Source: Lepisosteus oculatus
Lineage: Eukaryota > Chordata > Actinopteri > Semionotiformes > Lepisosteidae
Length of the DNA: 64,000 bases
Assembly: GCF_040954835.1 (NCBI RefSeq)
Contig: NC_090700.1
Coordinates: 24,841,501 to 24,905,500, forward strand
Direction: 5' to 3'
In this document: positions 22,206 through 33,770 of the stretch, one piece after another
Position numbering within the stretch: position 1 is the first letter of the stretch
Layout of the letters: each line of letters opens with the position of its first letter
Notes under the pieces: model-generated
Told to the model about the DNA's origin: nothing
The model's database searches: none
Seen by the model: only the letters and a program-made list of their open reading frames with translations
Program-made: the position numbers and the translations under genes

Positions 22206-23657
22206 TGCTATGGTCACTATAATTAATGTCAAAACTCAATGGCAAATGAGCAGCCTGGGATCCAAAAGGATCAAGACAAGGATCCAAACAAAGCACTATC
22301 CCAAAGCTTGGCTTTGTACAGTATATCATACAGGGCTTGATGCAGAAGGCAGATAATCTAAGTCCATGCAATAATTGCTAAGGGAAAGTGACATTGTGTT
22401 TTTGGAGGGAAGTCACTCAACATGGAGCTGTGTTAGCGAAATGATTGTTCTGATGTACAGCTGATGTCCAAACACTGAAAACATGATTGTGTATGCAATC
22501 GCACTCCCGAGCTCCACTGGGTATGGTTAAAATAACTTTTTATAGTTCATCACATTCAAAGTGTGTGTACTTGATGAAAGTGTAACACACATTTGGAGGA
22601 GTTATTCAGGATTTTCTTTCATTCAACTATTTCAAGACCCATTATTTTCAGATGTTGTAGTATACGTGAATAATGAAAGGCCTTCATATTACACAATGAA
22701 GGAATGACTTTGCAGGTGTGAAGAATAAAAGATTAATTCAGCTCACTTTGGGGAGTTTCACAATGGCCCTCCTTATAGAAATGTGGGTTTGATTAAAGGA
22801 GTGAAGAAAAAGCACTGAATAATATTTGCTTCTGTAAACGTAATCATCTCAAAATATGGTTGAAGAAATGAAAGAAATTGAAGAAGGTTAAACATACTCC
22901 AAAACGTATAAGGTCAATTTAAGTACAACCAGAATTCTAGTGTTTATGCAATGCATCTGTGGGTTGATATGAAATACGGCCGTACTTAAACTAAACGAGG
23001 TTATCGAGAGCATATTCCGAGTACGGCTGTGGCCAGTTGTACTGTGAACTGCGAGGACCGTATCTTATCCTGAACTGGCTGTGCGAATACCGTCCTCTGC
23101 TGGCAGAAGGAATAGATTACAACGGCACTGTATTGGCGATTAGTCCTAATTGCTAGAATATTGAAACAACAAGGAGTCCGCGGAGTCAAGCAATGCTGAA
23201 TAAACAAGTACCTGATATTCAATAGGATTTTGTGTATTGATTACAAATAGGTGTGGAATTCTCATGTATAGTGGTATTCATGGATTCCTTATACAAGCAG
23301 CCGTTGTTATGATACTTTCGTAAACTGAATATAAATCTGTTATCTACTTAAAACTGTAATTATTGAATAGATTAATGTCTTTGAAATGCTTCATTAACTG
23401 GGCAGTTTCCATGTTTGGAAATGTTTTTATTTTGATTGCTGATTGCTAGATACTGTATGTTTAATAGGCATGCTGTTAATATTTTCTACAAGAGCCAAAT
23501 AAGACAGTTATGCTGTAGTAAGTTCTATATAAGTTATATAACATAAGTTATATTTTGTTCTGAGGTCAATTTGAATCTCATACTAAATTACTGGTGTCCT
23601 TTTATCTGAGAAACACTACCTGATTGATCACCTGATGCCTAGAAATTAGCATGCACA

Positions 23658-23995
23658 GTAGCCCAGCGTTTAGCATTGCTAGCTCACAGTGCTGAGGCCC
23701 TGGGTACACTTCTGGACCTGGGGTGCTATCTGTATGGAGCTTGTATGTTCTCCCCATGTTTGCATGAGTTTGCTTTGGGTGCTCCGGCTTCCTCCCACAG
23801 TTCAAAGAATTACTGGTAGGTTAATTGGCTTCTGGGATAATTGGTGAGTGTCTGTGTCTTCCCTGCATTGGACTACCATCCAGTCCCAGGTATCTCCTGC
23901 TTATTACTTTCTGAGGCTCTGGCTCCCCCGTGACCCCGCGACCCCCTGACCACCTGACCCTGAATTGGATGAAGCGGTTAGAAAATGGGTGGTTT
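23658..23995 (+). mobile_element. tRNA-headed SINE (unit 3)
   Basis: Same insertion as 8591-8928. Confidence 0.75.
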
Positions 23996-24605
23996 CCGTT
24001 ATGCTCTGGTCATGCTCTGCCATAGCAACAACTTGTAAAAAATGCAGATGCTAGGATTTAACTCAAAGAAGGAGCTCAGAGCACTGTGTTGGCATCACTG
24101 TACAGGTGTCCGGTTTGTTTTAGAACATGTGCTAAAATCTTATTTACTAACTTCTAGACTTTTTACCCCCCATATCAGCCTGCAGGTGCACAGTGGTCAG
24201 TGGACAGCCTCCTTGCTCTGTCGTAAAACAGGAAATAAAAAGCAACTGGTTTTGACTTTAATGCACTGAGACTGTGGAACTCACAGAACTCTCTTGTCAG
24301 AAAGGCAGCTTCTAACAGCTTTTAAGTGAAGACCAAGAACACTTTTCTATTTTATTAAAATAGATTATATATGTTTTGTTTAAATATATGTTATAAATGT
24401 TAAAACGACAGCTCGTATAAGCTTGTATTTTTACCTTTCGATCATTTTTAGAATTGCTTTGAGTTGCTTTTACCATGATAAACAGTACAAAATATGAGGT
24501 GTTGAACTTGTCAAAAGTTTTAAAGTGCTTTATGACGTAAAGTGTGATGACAGTCCTTGGCGGTCTATGTAACAATTCTTCTTGAAGTAGGTCATCGGGC
24601 CAACA

Positions 24606-24660
24606 GTATATAAACATTACAGCTCAAGTGCTTTTGTATCTGAACGCTTTTAGGTAAGTA
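24606..24660 (+). promoter_or_regulatory. TATA-like box with nearby splice-donor-like site (unit 3)
   Basis: Copy of the unit 1 signal at 9541-9593; same caveat about the very short implied exon. Confidence 0.2.
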
Positions 24661-26109
24661 ATTTAGCAGCTGCGGTATTAATAATGATTTTAATGGCAAG
24701 TTCAATTGCAGGTAAAATAAAAATGGCGGATAACTTTCTTTCTAGCTTCGTGAAGCGGTCGCGCCATATTATACATATAAACCATAATAGAAAACATAAT
24801 ATGTACAGTAGAATTTTTCACTTTAAGCTGGCATTATCCAGAACCGGGTCAGGGCCCGGACCCGGACCGTGCTGCGTGGTCCGTCGGTCTTCTAAAGATG
24901 TTTAGGAGATCGGGGCGCCCTTGGATTTGATTAGAAACTTGCATAATTTATTAACTTGACCCCATTATCTTAAAAAAAACGGCCAGGCCCAGACCAAAGC
25001 ATGAAGGCTGCGAGGATCGGGGGACTCTCATTTTTGGTCACAGCATACAGTAGTAGATCAGTAACCTCTGTTTATCGTGATAACCTTTAATTATTTTCCA
25101 GTACTTTTTCAAATGATAAAACACATTGTGTCGCCAGTTTTGCTAAATATACGGTTTTAGTGTTTACGCATAAATTTGTAAGCCGTAGGCTTAAATCTCG
25201 TGTTCTTATTTTCTGCATTTTCATCGTAAGGGAAGGCGCTCGTTTGCGATTTACGCGCTGAACATTGTAAGCAGAAGAGCCTTAAGGCACAGCCTTGCCT
25301 TAACATCATCGTTTGCATTGTCATTGTCATCCAGAAAAGCAGTCGTAAGAAAATGAATCTGTGGCGGCTCCGAACATTAAAAAAACTATGTGTAGACTGC
25401 AAATACATCCCAATCTTACTATCAAGACGTTTTAAGAGCCCTCTCCTTTCCACCGGTATACAAGCTAAGAGAGAAATACTGGAAATCCCGTCTGAAGTAG
25501 CCCTCGTCTCACCTTCGGAGCTGTGAGCGATGGGGATCATAATTAAAAGGGGTACAGTTACTTTGAAAATGTGTATGTGATACTTAAATTTAAATAAAAT
25601 AAAAAGATAAATTATATAACACAGACTGCTATCTATGTCCATGTGTTTAAGACGTATGAATCGGTTTTAAAACAGGCACACCCCTTTACTTCTCACAAAT
25701 CCAACTGGAGTCTCAGTCCGTCGTCGCGATGAATTAGGAGCTCAGATGTAGGCTAAGTGATTGCAATTTACTTATTTAAAAGAACCACTTCAAATCAAAA
25801 GGGAGACATTTTGTAATGGTAGTTATCGTATTATACAGTATACGTAATTGTAGATATACAGTACATAAAGGGTATGAATAGGTGTGAGCTTTTACTGTAT
25901 ATTTAATATTTTATCTGAGCCATTTGTAGAAACCGCCTACTCAGATTTAGTTAAGTGGTCTGCCACCATAAAGACAGAAAAATATAATGACACCCTGTTA
26001 CATTAACTGTAAAATAAACGCCGTAACTGCGGCCATATGAAAATTTGGATAAAGATTATACAAACATCCTAAGGAGCTCTATGACATATGAGCGTCGTAA
26101 TAAGGGTTG

Positions 26110-26124
26110 GTGACCTGACGTAAC
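26110..26124 (+). promoter_or_regulatory. Imperfect RFX X-box (unit 3)
   Basis: Identical to the motif in units 1 and 2; the matching donor is at 26250. Confidence 0.38.
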
Positions 26125-26769
26125 AGTGCTCCCTGAATTACGTGATCTGTATATACCCAAATACAGATATATCACATAGGGAGATGCAGTCAAACATTGC
26201 ATTGCTATCGTCGTGGTGAACTATTTCTCCGCTGTTTAAAACTTGTTTGGTAAGTGTCATCAAATATGCTTGTCAATTTGTAGCGAAATCGATATACTGT
26301 ATCATAATCCTTCAGCTATCTATAATGTAGTGAAACGGCTAATTAGTATTGATAAATTCCCTTATTCACAGTGACTTTTGCTCAAACCCCTGTTGCATAA
26401 TGGGGTTAATTTTATATAAAAAAACATTTATATCATAGATATAATACAAGCTTTGAAATGAAATAGTACATTTCCAGGTTTCATTTAAACATTTTTAAAA
26501 AAGCTCATGACTTTAAGCATTCTGAACATTGAGAATGTTATTTGGGAAACAAATGTTTATTATAATGTTTATGTTTAGGATCTGTCTCCTACTGAGTCAT
26601 CATGCAGCATTCAACACCATTAGGTTTAATATTAAAAAGTTGTGTATTTCCTGAATTGTTTTTTTAATTCTTTTCCATTACACCATACTACACTGTGCAG
26701 GATATCATTTATTTGCCATTTTTGCCTTTTCCAGATACCTGGGAAACAAAGCTCATATCTCATTTGCCA

Positions 26770-28263
26770 ATGGAGCCTAGTCCTAAGCCTGGTGCTCTGT
26801 CCCCCTCCCTGAAGGACACAGACTCGAATCGACCCGCGCCCTTAAGGCGACAGGATCTGATCTCCACGTACTGCCCGCCTCCCAAGATACAGCTTCTGAA
26901 GGACACCTTCCAAGAGAAACTGATGCAGGAAAAGGAGAAAAAAATTATCGCCATGTTCAATCGGCGGCAGGAGGCAGCTCTACAGAAGATGAGAAAATGT
27001 TTCTAATATGTCAAATACGCTGCGGAGAAGAAGACGGGGAACAGCTATCGCTTCCAAGCCCAACAGGGCCCTGAGAAGAACATTGTGGGGTATGATCGCT
27101 CTTACCCCCTGAAGCCTATGGGTAACATGAAAGTCTCCGGCCCTGGTGAGGTTCGGGCTGTGGACCGCCCGGAAGCACAGAGTGATTCCTTGTTTGCCCC
27201 CACCCCGCCTCAGGATGGTCATGAGAGGCCCTGCGAGAGGCCGGGCAGGAGGGGTTCAAGAGTACGCAAACCTAAGAACAGGACTGTCCTCCCCATGGTG
27301 GCGACCCCTCTAGGGCAATGCCCTTCTCATGCCAATGGGAAGGAGCACTTTCAGTTGCAAGAGGAGCTACGAAAAGTGGCCGAGGCAGAGGCCGCGCTGA
27401 AGGAGGAGCATCGCCGGAGGGAGGCCAGCCTGCAGGATGAGATGCGCCGGAAGGAGGCCATGATGAAGGACGAGATTCGCCAGAAGGAGGCCATGATGCA
27501 GGCGAAGCTCTTCAGAGATCAGGAGGAGCTGAGGATGGTTCAGAGAGAGATGGAAGACTCCAGAGAGGTGGCGGGAAGGGAAAATAGAGGACTCCTGACC
27601 CGAAGGAAGACACTCCAGGCGAGGCAGAGCGAGCTTCGCCCCAGAGGACCGTGGGCCAACCACCGCTCTAAGGCCATGCCTCTTCTGACCTGCAGAATGG
27701 AGAAGCAAAAAGCCTTCACTCCAAGGAAAGCCCTTACTTTCAGAGGAGACAACCTTGATTATGATTCTCCAATGGAAGATGGCGGATGCGCAGAATCGCA
27801 CTTTCCCTCTGCGCTTTCCCATCAGGAGAGACGTCAAGTGAGCCCTTGCAGCCGTGGGCTAGAAGACGTCCCCTGTGGAAGGACAAAGTATCTCAAGAAA
27901 GCAAGGCTCCCTGAAAGCGACGTGTCAGCGGCACAGGCCGCGCAGGCCCACTTCAGAAATAACACCGCATGTCTGGATGAACAAACTCTGTCAGTGGAAA
28001 ACAGATATTTGTCCCCTACAAGTCTGATGTGCCCTACCGCTGAGCAATTTCCATATGAGAATAGCCAGAGTGGAAACCCTCAGTTTGTGCCCTGTGAACT
28101 GTGTCACAGGAAGTTTGCTGTAGAGAGGTTGGAGAAACACAGCAAGATCTGCAAGAAGCTTCAGAATTCAAAGAGGAAGGTTTTTGACTCTTTCAAGCAC
28201 AGGGCCAAGGGAACAGAACTGGAGACATACATCCATAAGAAGAAGGTTAAACCGCCAATCGTG
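26770..28263 (+). pseudogene. zc2hc1c: ZC2HC1C-like copy 3, coding exon 1, broken by a nonsense codon
   Basis: The exon keeps the acceptor (ttttccag/atacc), the ATG at 26770 and the donor at 28264. Codon 79, CAA in the other copies, is TAA here (27004-27006), so a full-length start yields only 78 residues without coiled coil or fingers. The frame downstream remains open through the coiled coil and first finger to the donor. The next in-frame ATG is at 27118, so an N-terminally truncated protein is conceivable. The long intact frame after the stop indicates the nonsense change is recent or the copy is still under some constraint. Confidence 0.85.
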
Positions 28264-28666
28264 GTAAGGGCTATCCTTAAACTCTTTCCAAGCTTCCCTT
28301 GTTTTCTCCTAGAGTCAGTGTAAACTATAAATCAATGTAAACAATAAATAAGTGTTTTATGAAGTACTCTTCTGAAAAACTGCCGCAAAGGCACATTTGC
28401 CAGACAGAATAAATGGGTCTTAGTGACTTCTGAATTCTGTTGTAAAAATCTACATGAGATATCAAGCAAATAGCACTCACAGGAAACAAAACCATAACTA
28501 AATTGTACTCTCTACCCAATGACATGAAAGGTAGCCCCAGAAAGCTAAGTTATTACTGTATTGATATTTTCTTGCCTTGTGAATGGTTTGCGACCAGACT
28601 GTGTACGCAGTGCTAGTCTGGACTTTTTCTGGAAGCTGTTTCATTGGTTTTATTTCCTGTTCCCAG

Positions 28667-28915
28667 CTGAGAAAGAACAACTGGAAGCAGAAGCACGAGG
28701 ATTTCTTTCGGGGCATCAAACAGGCCAGGGAGGTGCAGCAGGTGATCACGCAAAGAGGGAAGGTTGTGAACCTGCCCCAGCCCCCCGCGAATCCAAACCC
28801 CGACTACGTGCCCTGCCCTCACTGCGGCCGGCGCTTTGCCCCCAGGCCGGCACAGAGGCACATCCCCAAGTGTCAGCACATCAGGAGCCGCCCTCCTCCT
28901 CCTCCTCGCAGATGA
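28667..28915 (+). pseudogene. zc2hc1c: ZC2HC1C-like copy 3, coding exon 2
   Basis: Second C2HC finger intact; one extra proline codon in the C-terminal tail. Several replacement changes cluster in the linker (KQKHEDFFRGIK against RLKHEDFIRSIK), more than elsewhere in the gene, consistent with relaxed constraint. Belongs with the broken exon ending at 28263 (403-bp intron). Confidence 0.83.
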
Positions 28916-29043
28916 AAACTGATGTGAAAAAGAGTAAAAGAGTCATGATCTTGGCTCACGACTCACGTCCTGCTTTTTCTTTTTAGAATTATATTTAGCA
29001 CAGTTCATCCGTATGATGATAAAAAAAAATGTTACCTTGTTTT

Positions 29044-29049
29044 AATAAA
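29044..29049 (+). terminator. Poly(A) signal of copy 3
   Basis: AATAAA at the same relative position as in copies 1 and 2. Confidence 0.7.
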
Positions 29050-29856
29050 ATGATTTTTTTTTGGTGGACTGGTGTTTGCGTAACTGTGGTTATTTCAGTT
29101 CTTTTCCCTTGCGAAAATGTGTGTCGACCGTGAAAATAAATTTCAAGCTTGTCTTATCATTCATACACCTTGACCTCCTAAAAATATTTTTTCAACCTCG
29201 AACGTACAATTAGCAGGCAATAGAACAGGTCACATTGGCCTTGGAACCATCAAAAAGTAGTATTCACACATTCTCGGCATCAATTTTCCTTAAAAACAAC
29301 TGAAAAAGCAAGGTAAAGAGTGATTGATTTTTTTAATGAAAGTTATTTGATTTTCACAATATTTGAAATATGTTGGGATTAATGTGACTCAATATTATCT
29401 GCAGCTCTTACACTCCAGGCACCTCATAAAGTGAAACGCAGTGATTTTGCCTTACATGGCGCTCAGCTCTTCCTCAATCCCAGCAGAAGCAGCAGCCTCC
29501 GGGTCCTGCCTCATGCACAGCTTAAAATGCAACACCGAGTAATACAACAAACAACAGGGAAAACCATTCACGATCAGACACATCCGTTGATTGCTGGCTC
29601 TCAGTAAAGGGACATTGCTGTGGTCCACGCATGAATCTGTTTTCTAAGTGCCTTATCCAATACAGTGTTGAGGCCAGTTTTCCCAGAAGCCAATTAGAAG
29701 GGGAACACACAATAACTTGTAAAACCTCCAATTTACATCATAAAATAGACTACATTTCAAGGTTAAAGAATTACCATGTTCTGCGATTCAGAAAGAGGCA
29801 GCAAAACTTCCTGTAATCTGATGTGGCCCTATGACATTGTAAAGGAGCAGGCTTGT

Positions 29857-31010
29857 GAATACATCTTGTTTAATCCAATGGAAATATTACTCTCAACTTT
29901 TTTACGTTTTTGCCAATAAATAATATTACATTGTTAACTCTGCATAAAGAACCTTGGAATAGAATGTTGTTTGCAGTGAAATGTTTGCTGCATAACCTAT
30001 ACCTTTTCTCTCCTACATCACATTGCATTAGTCATTACAGTGATTAGTGAGCAGGAAAGGCTGCATCACATCACAATTTGTGTGGAACCTGAATGCAAAG
30101 TTCTTACAACATGGCGTAACTTACAGTACTTTCACAAAGTTCATAATTTTGTGCTCAATTTTGAGTTTGTAAAGTTTTTCTATAATGTCAATGATTTTAT
30201 TTTGTAACTGAAATTAAATTATTTTGTGTCTGCAAAATTGGGACTGTAGTTCCACCTTAACCTACTGGCAAATGAGCAGCCTGGGATCCAAAAGGATCAA
30301 GACAAGGATCCAAACAAAGCACTATCCCAAAGCTTGGCTTTGTACAGTATATCATACAGGGCTTGATGCAGAAGGCAGATAATCTTAGTCCATGCAATAA
30401 TTGCTAAGGGAAAGTGACTTTGTGTTTTTGGAGGGAAGTCACTCAACATGGAGCTGTGTTAGTGAAATGATTGTTCTGATGTACGGCTGATGTCCAAACA
30501 CTGAAAACATGATCGGTATGCAATCGCACTCCCGAGCTCCATTGGGTATGGTTAAAATAACTTTTTATAGTTCATCACATTCAAAGTGTGTGTACTTGAT
30601 GAAAGTGTAACACGCATTTGGAGGAGTTATTCAGGATTTTCTTTCATTCAACTATTTCAAGACCCATTATTTTCTGATGTTGTAGTATACGTGAATAATG
30701 AAAGGCCTTCATATTACACAATGAAGGAATGACTTCGCAGGTGTGAAGAATAAAAGATTAATTCAGCTCACTTTGGGGAGTTTCACAGTGGCCCTCCTTA
30801 TAGAAATGTGGGTTTGATTAAAGGAGTGAAGAAAAAGCACTGAATAATATTTGCTTTTGTAAACGTAATCATCTCAAAATATGGTTGAAGAAATGAAAGA
30901 AATTGAAGAAGGTTAAACATAATCCAAAACGTATAAGGTCAATTTAAGTACAACCAGAATTCTAGTGTTTATGCAATGCATCTGTGGGTTGATATGACAT
31001 ATGGCCGTAC
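29857..31010 (+). repeat. Tandem segmental unit, copy 4 (truncated, 1.15 kb)
   Basis: Matches the first part of units 1-3 up to ggccgtac, then breaks at the LTR beginning at 31011. It lacks the reverse SINE segment (~180 bp) present in the other units. It carries no gene. Divergence by eye is somewhat higher than between copies 1-3. Confidence 0.9.
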
Positions 31011-31446
31011 TGCATTTCGAACAAATTGTAAGGGATTTTGCCAGGAAAGGTATTCTCATTCACTCAGTAAGGTCTTTATTCATTTTGCAATATGGGAAAA
31101 AGCCATCACCTGTCTGCGCAGAGAAGTGAAAGCTGATTCAAAAGCAAGCAGGGAGACCCCTTGTTTTATATCTTTTTGAAGCTGATGCAACACTTCAAGG
31201 ACAGGCAAAGCAGTCATTTTCCATTCCTTATAGGTTTTTGCTTTAAGCAAAGAAGAGCAGTTATTCAAATTGTTTCTCACACTCCCTTCTTCAAGCAGCC
31301 GAGATAAACAGTATTAAAACATCCTGTGCCGTTGACAAGTTGGGTGCTATCACACTTTGTTCTAAGTATCCAACTACTTCTGCAGCACAGCTCTGTCCGT
31401 AAACAACATAGAATAAAACACTTTTTCTCAGTAACTTTTCATTTCA
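31011..31446 (-). repeat. LTR of a second endogenous retrovirus (3' LTR, minus orientation)
   Basis: It begins TGCATTTCGAAC and ends TTTTCATTTCA on the + strand, giving TG...CA ends. On the - strand it has a TATA-type box (complement of ttttatatc, 31164-31172) and an AATAAA (complement of 31075-31080) in the right order and spacing. A polypurine tract lies just upstream of its - strand start (complement of ttccctccttttta, 31447-31460). Unrelated in sequence to the LTR at 5175. Confidence 0.75.
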
Positions 31447-31498
31447 TTCCCTCCTTTTTATCCTTAAATGTGTTCATACCACAGAGTCCTCATAGGGG

Positions 31499-31703
31499 TC
31501 ACCCTAGTCAGACAACAGCACAACAGCAATAACACTACAACAGGCATGAATAGCTTTAAGAAAAACAGTCCCCATGACCCAAAAAATGATTTTAACCAAG
31601 AAAAGAAGGGGAACTCATTGCCAATGCCCTGTTCTTGATTTACCCTCTTCTTAAGTTCTTTCAGCCGGTGTATTGCGAGGGTGAGGTGACCATGGTCATC
31701 ATC
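31499..31703 (-). pseudogene. Env transmembrane-tail remnant of an endogenous retrovirus
   Basis: The - strand reads a helical segment (LAIHRLKELKKRVNQEQG), an aromatic stretch (WLKSFFGSWG) and a long hydrophobic anchor ending in a cysteine cluster (VVVLLLLCCC). That order matches the membrane-proximal end of gammaretrovirus-type Env proteins, directly upstream of the polypurine tract and LTR. Env normally mediates entry; only the last ~70 residues remain. The upstream part is cut off near the TA-flanked element at 31719, and I see no gag or pol of this provirus in the window. Confidence 0.65.
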
Positions 31704-31718
31704 ACTAGCAGGGATATA

Positions 31719-32712
31719 CAGATGCAGCCATTCAAAACAAGCGGGCGATACCGCATTATTTTGCGGTGTGCTTATCGCGGTGTAACACAAGTTACCATAT
31801 TAATACTGTGTATTCTCGCATAGTACCGCATAATACCACATGTTCTAATGAATGACCTTGGACAAGCTGTAAACTCAAAGTATTGCCCTGGTCCACATTC
31901 TTTTTTTCATTGACCGTCTTTGTAAAAGTAACACCACAGCATTTCGTTGATCCAATCACGCATTTGTTTCCAATCATGCAAAGTACAGTCATTTTTGAGA
32001 ATCTCCAATTCACCATGCCTTTTGCATGCTCATAAGAGATATTGATTTAGGAACATAAACATATTACTGTATGCAAACTGTACTGTATACAGTATGTATA
32101 TGTATATTTAATGTCTTTACTGTGCCCGTATAAGTATTAAATATTTATATGGAATTTTACCACTGAAGGGAAATCTTAGTAGCTGAGCATAAAAAGAATA
32201 GGAGCATAACGCGTGTGAAGGCCATAAACGATATTAATTTTGGAACATAAACATACAGTATTACAGTATGTAAACTGTATATGGCTGGTCTCGGTACAAA
32301 AATACACACCAGTATTCCATTTCTCCCTAAACAATATTAAGCATCGAAGTCTTTAACTAACATGTGAAATAACGTGTGTACAGTATAAAAAGTGGTAGTT
32401 TTAAGCTTTTCTGCAAATACGCTCAATACAGGAGCAAACAAGCATACTTTTAGAATTTGATTAATAGGGAATATAATATGGAATCGCATATCTAAAGAAA
32501 TTAATAATGATATAATTCTATTCATGTGCTGAACTTGTAAGTGAGAGGTTGGCTGTTCAAATCCAGCCTGTGCCATGACTTTTCTTTTAACAAGCATTTC
32601 TTTGAAAAAATAAAATAGCAATATTATGGACAATTAATTGACTTTTTATATTTCTAAATATCACAACATGTTCGTATCTAAGTCATTTTTTAATAATAAT
32701 GAATAGTCACCA
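31719..32712 (+). mobile_element. TA-flanked inverted-repeat element, copy C (partial)
   Basis: It opens CAGATGCAGCCATTCAAA directly after TA, the same end found at 41346, 59261 and (inverted) 45818. The interior repeats, in reverse, modules of the right arm of copy A: gctgagcataaaaagaatagg, ccagtattccatttctccc and the tail cttttaacaagcatttc. No right-hand inverted end was found, so the 3' limit is uncertain. Confidence 0.6.
32513..32580 (+). other. tRNA-like module in copy C
   Basis: A B-box-like GTTCAAATCC at ~32552 is followed by a 3' segment ending catgac and then TTTT, a Pol III-type stop. Downstream cttttaacaagcattt is shared with the other tRNA-like modules. The A box is degraded. Confidence 0.35.
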
Positions 32713-32724
32713 CTCATACTTACA

Positions 32725-33135
32725 CAGCTCCCTGGGTAAAGTATCACAATGTCTTAGAGAACTTAACATTTTTATTATCAACAAATTGTAAATACGCTGT
32801 TTACATTGGGGTTATTAATATTTCACTTGAGTGTATGGGGGATTGTCAGCAGACCCCCCTCTCTTAGACTGCGCAAACAATTTTTTTTAATTTTTAGAAA
32901 GAAATGGCGGCTGTATGCTTTACAATATAAACATTTACTGTCAAACTTTAAATCAACAATTGATTTAAAGATGATCTGTCAAAGTGCAATGGAAAACAAT
33001 ATTGTTTTTGTTTTTGTTGTTTTTATCCAGTAAGGCGCTTTGAGAAGCCACCTTTAAAGGCGCTATATAAAGGCACTAATTCCTATGGAATGTGTATTCT
33101 TTCTTCTTTTTTTCAGCATGGAATAAACCTATTAC
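32725..33135. repeat. Dispersed repeat, inverted match to 40985-41135, plus LINE/SINE-type 3' tail
   Basis: The words cacagctccctgggtaaa, aacatttttattatcaac and ttcacttgagtgtatgg recur as reverse complement around 41000-41130. At 33030-33075 a tail of the type gccacctttaaaggcgctatataaa is present, seen again at 43080 and (inverted) 60600. Confidence 0.55.
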
Positions 33136-33170
33136 GTGATTTTAAGGTTTGTGTGAGAAGCCAGGGTATC

Positions 33171-33770
33171 AGCTTGTTCCCCCCACCGCCTCTCTCTGTG
33201 TACAGTAGAGCCTCCTGTCCTCACTGGTGGAGCTCATACAGCTGTGTCTGGAGGGGATCCAGTGTATCAGCGTCAACCCCACGGCTGGGCAGCTTGTTCC
33301 CCCCTCCCGCACCTCTCTGTGTACAGTAGAGGCTGCTGTCTTGACTGGTGGAGCTCATTCAGCTGTATCTGGAGAGGATCAAGCGGGGTATCAGCTTCAA
33401 ACCCACGGCTGGGCAGCTTGTTCCCCCCTCCTGCCCCCCTCTGTGTACAGTAGAGCATTCTCTCATGACTGGTGGAGCTCATACAGCTGTGTCTCGAGAG
33501 GATCCAGGGTATCAGCTTCAAACCCACGGCTGGGCAGCTTGTTCCCCCCTCCTGCCCCCCTCTGTGTACAGTAGAGCCTCCTGTCCTGACTGGTGGAGCT
33601 CATACAGCTGTGTCTGGAGAGGATCCAGGGTATCAGCTTGAACCCCACAGCTGGCAACTTGTTCCCCTCTACCACCCCTCTGTGCGTACAGTAGAGCCTC
33701 CTGTCCTGACTGGTGGAGCTCATACAGCTGTATCTGGAGAGGGAGAGAGAGAGGGGTGCGGAACCAGGGA
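33171..33770 (+). repeat. Tandem repeat, about five units of ~120 bp
   Basis: Successive copies of cagcttgttcccc recur near 33171, 33290, 33412, 33534 and 33654, each with ctgactggtggagctcat, gctgtgtctggagaggatcc and tgtgtacagtagagc. Related single or partial units occur at 53885-54075 and (inverted) 43565-43630. Open frames here are a product of the repeat. Confidence 0.85.

Larger units (their letters stand above)
21647..29856 (+). repeat. Tandem segmental unit, copy 3 (8.2 kb)
   Basis: Full-length unit, collinear with copy 1 including the upstream block missing from copy 2 (here ~23998-25370). Confidence 0.92.
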
